This document shows positions 58,214 through 64,000 of a stretch of DNA of 64,000 nt, piece by piece. The DNA comes from Gigaspora rosea (taxonomy: Eukaryota; Glomeromycota; Glomeromycetes; Diversisporales; Gigasporaceae): assembly GCA_003550325.1 (NCBI GenBank), contig QKWP01000103.1, forward strand, positions 206,599 to 270,598. The letters are read 5' to 3'. The notes under the pieces are model-generated. The model ran no database searches. It was not told the DNA's origin and saw nothing but the letters and a program-made list of their open reading frames with translations. Numbering within the stretch: the first letter of the stretch is position 1; each line of letters opens with the position of its first letter. The position numbers and the translations under genes are program-made.

Positions 58214-60610
58214 TATTATATTGTTTTTGCATATAAACTCATACAGCAATAAGAAATGCACAAAATTAATAAATAAAAAACACTTGTATCTTCTGGTTTT
58301 TTTTTAAATTATTTTTTATAAACACAGAAATAATTATATATTTTACAAACATTAAAAAATCCTTATAAATTTGCGTTGCCAAATATAGCAGTTATGTGTA
58401 TTATAAAAAACATAAGGAGGATGCATAGCTAGAGGAAAAGTTTTATGAATCAAAGTTTCAGACACTAAGCTTTGGGTATTAAAGTTTTAAGCAATTGGAT
58501 AATTGCTTCTTTATTTTTACAATACCAGTTGTCATACTTGTATCAATCATCAGCCGACTTGTTGAGAAAGATGATTATGGACAGACTTCAGGTGTTCATA
58601 AGCACTTTAATCCGTCTGTGTGAATGGTCTGAGGGTAAATTTTTATTAGTAAAAAATTGTTTAACAAATCAATTGTATTGATTATTCTAATAAATAAAAC
58701 AATAATGGAAGTTTAATAGGTTAGAAAGAAAAATTTTATTAGCGGAAGTTTGTTTAACTGATTAAGGGCATTTATCATTCCTATCAACAAAAGATAGAGG
58801 CCCAAATGGCCTTTTTTTTTATCATAGAGCTGCACTGATTGGTCGAAATTTTATTTAATTGATCAGAAAAATATAATTGTTCAAATATTTTACTCTTTTA
58901 ACATCATCAATATCGTTATAGATCTTCAAAATTATTACCAATGTTGTCGAATTTACCCATGCTTAAAATCTTTGCTGCAAATAAAAAAGCCACGTTTTTG
59001 TATTCTGTTAGTTTTAGTAAATTTTGAAAAAGAAGAAACAAAAATTTGAAATGTTGTAGATTGCTATATCCTTTCGTTGATCTATTATATTCAATTTTTT
59101 TTATTTGATTTGTAAAAACAATAGTTAAATAGTTATAATAATAAAGATGTTTTTTTAAGCATCAATTGCAATGAATATTTTAATTAATCATAATATTTGA
59201 GGAACAACGTAATCATAAGTTAATTACATTGAGGAAAATCCATGAGAATATTTCAATCATATTATCATCCATGCTATCGGTTTTCAACATCCATATTATC
59301 AGTTCTCAAAAATGGTCTAATTAATAATGTAATAATGGTTAAGTACTACCTCAATCACTAGCTAATCACATCGAACGTGCTGTTTGAGAACACCCTTAAT
59401 CGATTAAATTATTTGATTATTAACAAGTTGGGTACTCTCAAGCATCTCCTTTATTGTGATTAGCTAGTGATGATTGAAATTGTGCATGTTGTAAGTGGCG
59501 TGAAATATTTATAGATTCAATTTACTTAAGTGGATTTTTGATTTTAAAATAACTTAAGAGAGGTTGAATATTTAGGGCGTTTCAAGTGCCCAACCCACCT
59601 AGTATCGCAAATAAAAATCAGGTATATACATAGGGAGCTTAAATTTATTTGCAATAATAAATATGATATACTGTTACATTATGTAATAAAATAATTGTTG
59701 GCCGATTCGCATCCAATAATTAGATAATATTTAAATTTATGTTTAATAGGCTGTGTCAATAGAAAGAATAAAAATTATATTTGAATTTTGAGAAGATGGT
59801 TAATATCTGGAGTATAAATAAAGTTTAGGGATGCAATTTTTAAATTGACCAATAATAATTTAGTGATCGGACTCTTGGATTTAGGAATAAGATATTAAAT
59901 TTGGTGGCAAAAATGTTGAAATATGCCATAATAGCTTCTTTATATATCTGATATATTATCTTTCTAAATAAATGCTACTTATTTTGCATAATCTATCTTC
60001 ATTTGCCAAATGATCAACATATTTCAAAATAATAAAAACTTTGAGTTATCTTTTCACTATATTATGTTTTAAAATTTTCTAAATTAAATTTTAAATATAA
60101 CAAAATTGCAAACTTTTATTGTAAAATCCAAAGCTTTCAAAAAAATATTAAAATGAGGCATATCTAATTATGTACGTGTAGATAAAGTCGATTTAGGCGC
60201 ACACAGTATACTATAGATGATGAATTTAATTTTATATTTATTTATCATACGTGTATTAATGGTAAAGGTATTAAAATGGATATTGAATTTAAATTGTACG
60301 ATGTGAGGAAATAAATAATGAGTATTAGGTTTATGATTGCATCTAGCAATGCTAACCACCTGTATGGAAGAACTTTGTTGGAAATGTGAGTGATGCAGGG
60401 AAAAATTATAAGACCAAAGTGGTCGTTTGTAAAGAAAAATAAATAAATAAATTGTATTTAGAAATTGTAATCTGGAGCATTTGAATATGAATATAAAAAT
60501 ATTTTATAGTGTCTCAGTATGGATGTAATCAGATTCAATATTGAAATATCGAAACCGTAGAAATAGAGAACCCTATCCAATTTTAGCATGATCCAGTTTT
60601 TTCCTAATGA
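58214..60610. other. No gene supported; one palindromic repeat
   Basis: 59352-59476 has arms CAATCACTAGCTAATCACA and near complement. The frame 58472-58681 (69 aa) has no recognisable family. The rest is AT-rich. Confidence 0.4.
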
Positions 60611-61640
60611 ATTGCAAATTCAATTTAACTGATGTTGTTACTAAGATAAAGAAAGCTTACAGAATTTGAAAAAATAATTTTATTGATATTTAAATTTCTT
60701 TTGATAATTTTAATTATCGCAAATAATGTTTTTTGAGTATGCAAAAAATGGAACACATTCATTCCTTTAGTAATGAAAGAAGTCATTATTTCTAAATTAA
60801 ACAATGATTACTTAAGGCAAACCAAATTTTTTAATTCTTATAATTATTATAAAATTTTTAATCGATAATAATTGACATTGATTTAATTAACGCATTGGAA
60901 TGAAACTAAGTGATCCAAAGAAGTATACTGCCATCATACAATGATCAAACTAAGACATTTACTTTTTATTTAATAATAAGCTAACAACAATTGTAAAGCT
61001 TACTATGTATTATTATTACCTTTATTATAGAAAACTTTATAGTCACAAGCCTACGAATAATTTCATAGCATCGTAGAAAAGACAGAGAATTTATTTTTTC
61101 AATTGAGATTGGAGATAAAGTTGATAATTTAACTTGGCATCATTTTTAAACTGTTGTTTCTCACTTTTCCGAAACCTACCTTCCTGAAATGTTATTTCTC
61201 TGACTCCATAATGACAATTCAGTTCTGTTCATTTCACCAATAACTTAGTTTATTGACGGTTTATTTCAATAAAAGTCATTTCACTGACAAAGTAATTCCG
61301 TTCATTATCGTAAAGTCAGTTTTAGAATTAGTTAAAGTTAGTACAATGTTTAAAAAAAAGACTTGTGATGAAATAGCTAACGGTGAAAAATTTGTCGGTG
61401 GATTGATTATCTGTGAAATGACATATATCCATTTGATCCTGCTAGTAAAATGGATTTTCACTATTATGGATTCAGTGAATTGTATTTTGGGAAAATTGAT
61501 TTCGGGAAGTTAGCTCGTAACTGTTTGAAACTGTTAATTGTCAATAAAAACGACGTGAGTTATGTAAAGCTTTATGGTTTTGCCATTGCGGCCTGGAAAC
61601 TTTACTATATTTTGGACTGCCTTCAAATTAGAGTCAAACA
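60580..61640 (+). pseudogene. F-box-like relic, third copy, plus strand
   Basis: An older, more diverged copy of the segment A/B F-box-like gene. FLPNELQIQ (~60600) starts it, here without the A/B stop: AAGATAAAGAAAGCTTAC reads DKIKKAY-like. Then KNNFIDI-ISF (~60670), MEHIHSFSNE words, a trace of the intron, KYTAIIQ-SN-DIYFLFNN (~60920-60975) and finally VSYVKLYGFAIAAWKLYYILDCLQI (61556-61630), matching VSNIVFYSLTIAAWKLYYILDCLQI in copy B. An insertion at about 61180-61330 (TTTCACTGACA-type repeat) splits it. Confidence 0.7.
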
Positions 61641-61644
61641 GGGC

Positions 61645-62850
61645 TGCCTCCTCAAAGGATCAATAGTGCAACTAATAATTTACCAATTATATCAAATTAT
61701 ACAATGATCACTTTATATTAGTTTTAAAATGTCAAACCTCTTAATGAACACTTATACTGACTAATAGCTTCAAGATAAAAAAGATCTAGTTACAGCTTTT
61801 CATCGATTGGTTATTTTTTTGCGACTGCAGTACTTTGGGACGCTGCCCTGGTTGACTCATCAAATTGTTGTTTATGTATTTTTTTTTTTTTTATTATATA
61901 TATACGAGTATGAGAGTTTATTAAACTTTGTAATAATAAGCTATTTTATTTTATATATAGTATATTTATGAAATTGAGAGAAGGATTCAATATTTTTATA
62001 AGGATCAGTACTCAAGTCTTGGAAATAACAATATACATTTCTACGTTCCAGTTTCTACAGTAAGATATACAGACACCATATCTAATAAACCTATTGAAAA
62101 TATAAGAATGCGCTTAAAATTTCGGACTCAACTGATGACAGAAAAATTGATTTTGATTAGCAATGTGATATATTGCTACTTGCGAATGTAAATTCTCTAT
62201 TATAAATTATTATACTTTCATAGATAATATCGTATTAGTGATTACATTTTTTATGAGCCTAAACTTTAAATAAAGCTTAAATAAATTTATATTTGTTGTT
62301 GTAGAGTAATTTCAAAACATGCACACCACGATTTAGGTAGTTATAATCGGCTGTTAAGACAGTGTAAAGTAAGTTGTTAGCTGATGTTTATGCTTACAGT
62401 TGAAATTACTTGATTAATAACTCAACTATGAGTAAATTATTACTGATACATGTAGATTAGTATACCATAAGGTGAAAATTTCATCAATAATTATTGTAGG
62501 TGGATACTGAACTTATGTAGATTCAGAATAGAGACCCAAATCAGTAATTGAAAAAACATTATCAGAAAGTTGAAAGTAAATAATTTATCAGCTCCACCCA
62601 AATTTATTATCAAACAATACAACTTGATTACTTGATTTCTAATTATTAAAATCAGACAACAAGGCCGTCTATCAAATATTATTGTTAATGCTGGCAATGG
62701 AAAATTTGAAATTTTTGACTGAAATTTCCAATGGAACACAAAAATATCAACACTGACTATTATATACTAACAACATGTTAGTTAATTATCATTTAACTCT
62801 ATTTAACTCTGGTAGGTTATGCCGTAACCTGCCTCCATTAGGATATTTTC
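61645..62850. other. No gene seen
   Basis: AT-rich with a T run at 61880 and no domain in any frame. Confidence 0.4.
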
Positions 62851-62859
62851 GAATCTGTG

Positions 62860-63125
62860 CCGAGTCAGGGCAATATTTTATTTATTTTCCACATGATGAT
62901 TCCTAATGAATAAATATCCACAGCTTGAATAAATAGTTTTCTTTAAAAATTTAGGAATTACATAAGGAATAGCTCCGTAATTTTCATTTTTTGCGCCGTA
63001 CTTGATAGTATCGAAAGTCGTAAATCAGCGATGTGTGTTCTTTATAGGTTATCTTATAAATTATGACCGCTATGCAAATTATGATGAATAAGTCCTTGAG
63101 AATAGCAAATTCAAGTTCGAAAGAA
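62860..63125 (-). pseudogene. Protein kinase C-lobe scrap
   Basis: Read downwards from about 63100: LIHHNLHSG (catalytic loop HNL for HRDL), HIADLRLS (DLR for DFG), YGAIPYVIP (APE region), VDIYSLGIIMWKI. Several frameshifts and stops separate them. Only this part of the kinase survives. It resembles the kinase at 41578-43233 in the YSLGIIMW motif. Confidence 0.7.
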
Positions 63126-64000
63126 ATACAATAGGGGTTTCAGAGTTAACTTATTTTGAAAATAAATGGGAGTTCGAAAAGCACTATTTTGTTTCGAAAT
63201 TTCTAAACAGAAAAGAAATAAGAGAGTTATCCGGAGATATAATAAGAAACTATTTTTGGTAGAATTTCTAAAAAAATGTACGATTACAAAAAATTCATTA
63301 TTATATAAATAAACTTACAAATAAAAATAAATAGTATTATAAATCATTGATTTTGAAATAAATATGTCACAAATTAAATTCAAAATCAGAAACTTAAATA
63401 TAATAATTTCAATTTATTTTTCTATTTTATTCGTAAAACAGTTTGGAGATTATTACGCAAAGAAAAAATTTCTGCAGATTTTAAGATGAGAATATATACT
63501 TGGAAGTTTCATGTCTTGATATTCCAAAAATAAATTATTCAATATTCAATTTAACAATAATTCTTAAATATTAATATTTAAATTTAATGAGGATTAACAC
63601 TTCAATACGCAAATTAGTTCAATAAAGGTTGGCATAAAAAATAAATCACATATTTCGTAAATTCTTTTAATTTTCTATTTGAATTTGGAATTTAGGTGTG
63701 ATAAGTAATCACAGCATGCCACAGTATAATAATGTGTGGTTCTTTTTTACTAAAATAGCTTTAAAGGCAGTTGAGATCCACTTTCTTCTACTTATCTTTT
63801 TGTTATTTTTAATCTTCTGTGATAATTTATATTTCGCGAATTCCCTAATTGCGGCAAGTTATGCAATCATCATAAGAGCATCTATAATCATTTCCGATAT
63901 TTTATTTGGTAATACGAAGGAATTATTAAATTACAAAACTAGGTTTATCGTAAAATATACCAATGAAAGTATAATCGGACTTAATAAAAAAATGGATGTT
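63126..64000. other. No gene seen
   Basis: AT-rich sequence to the end of the window, without recognisable domains or repeats. Confidence 0.4.

Noticed and set aside
58472-58681. 69 aa frame with a helical look; an alternative frame reads GQTSGVHKHFNPS, faintly like superoxide dismutase
   Set aside because: The likeness covers only a few residues, is in a different frame from the open one, and meets stops at once.
61253-61513. 86 aa frame upstream of the third F-box-like C-terminus
   Set aside because: It begins inside a repeat insertion and crosses into the relic in the wrong frame.

Overview
The window looks like nuclear DNA of an arbuscular mycorrhizal fungus (Glomeromycotina, most like Rhizophagus). 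It is very AT-rich, its genes have short GT-AG introns, and its gene content is the expanded Rhizophagus set: BTB-BACK-TLDc proteins, tyrosine-kinase-like kinases fused to Sel1, TPR or leucine-rich repeats, and F-box-like genes. BED-finger hAT transposases and dense MITEs fit as well. The organism call is an inference from family content; there is no rRNA or marker gene to confirm it.

Only two genes can be read through without damage: a BTB-BACK-TLDc gene (7036-8552, one intron, 477 aa) and a Sel1/zinc-ribbon/protein-kinase gene (50637-55554, four exons, 536 aa). The second carries a 3.2 kb first intron made mostly of a ~106 bp satellite. Nearly everything else that is gene-like is a relic: eight further BTB-TLDc pieces, four more kinases (with TPR, LRR or Sel1 partners), a small kinase scrap, and three F-box-like copies.

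Layout. 1-11.5 kb: array of BTB-TLDc copies with MITEs, a tandem MITE dimer and tRNA-B-box-like repeats. 11.5-18.3 kb: short repeats, a hAT MITE and a kinase-TPR relic. 18.3-26.1 kb: segment A (F-box-like, BTB and kinase-LRR relics), interrupted by a nested hAT element. 26-30 kb: inverted BTB-TLDc relic and a fold-back element. 30.1-35.3 kb: a complete 5.2 kb hAT transposon with 8 bp target duplications and a decayed transposase; it contains a 469 bp assembly gap. 36-43.2 kb: TLDc relic, a degenerate satellite, and a Sel1-kinase pseudogene on the minus strand. 43.3-49.5 kb: segment B, a direct second copy of segment A without the hAT insertion. 49.5-50.5 kb: nested TIR elements. 50.6-55.6 kb: the intact Sel1-kinase. 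55.6-64 kb: mostly gene-free, with a nested MITE pair, a third F-box-like relic and a kinase scrap.

The intact genes encode signalling or protein-interaction proteins of expanded families; nothing here forms an operon. The clearest biology is birth-and-death evolution of these families through tandem and segmental duplication, with mobile elements inserted at every level. Several insertions can be proved because an uninterrupted paralogous site lies in the same window.
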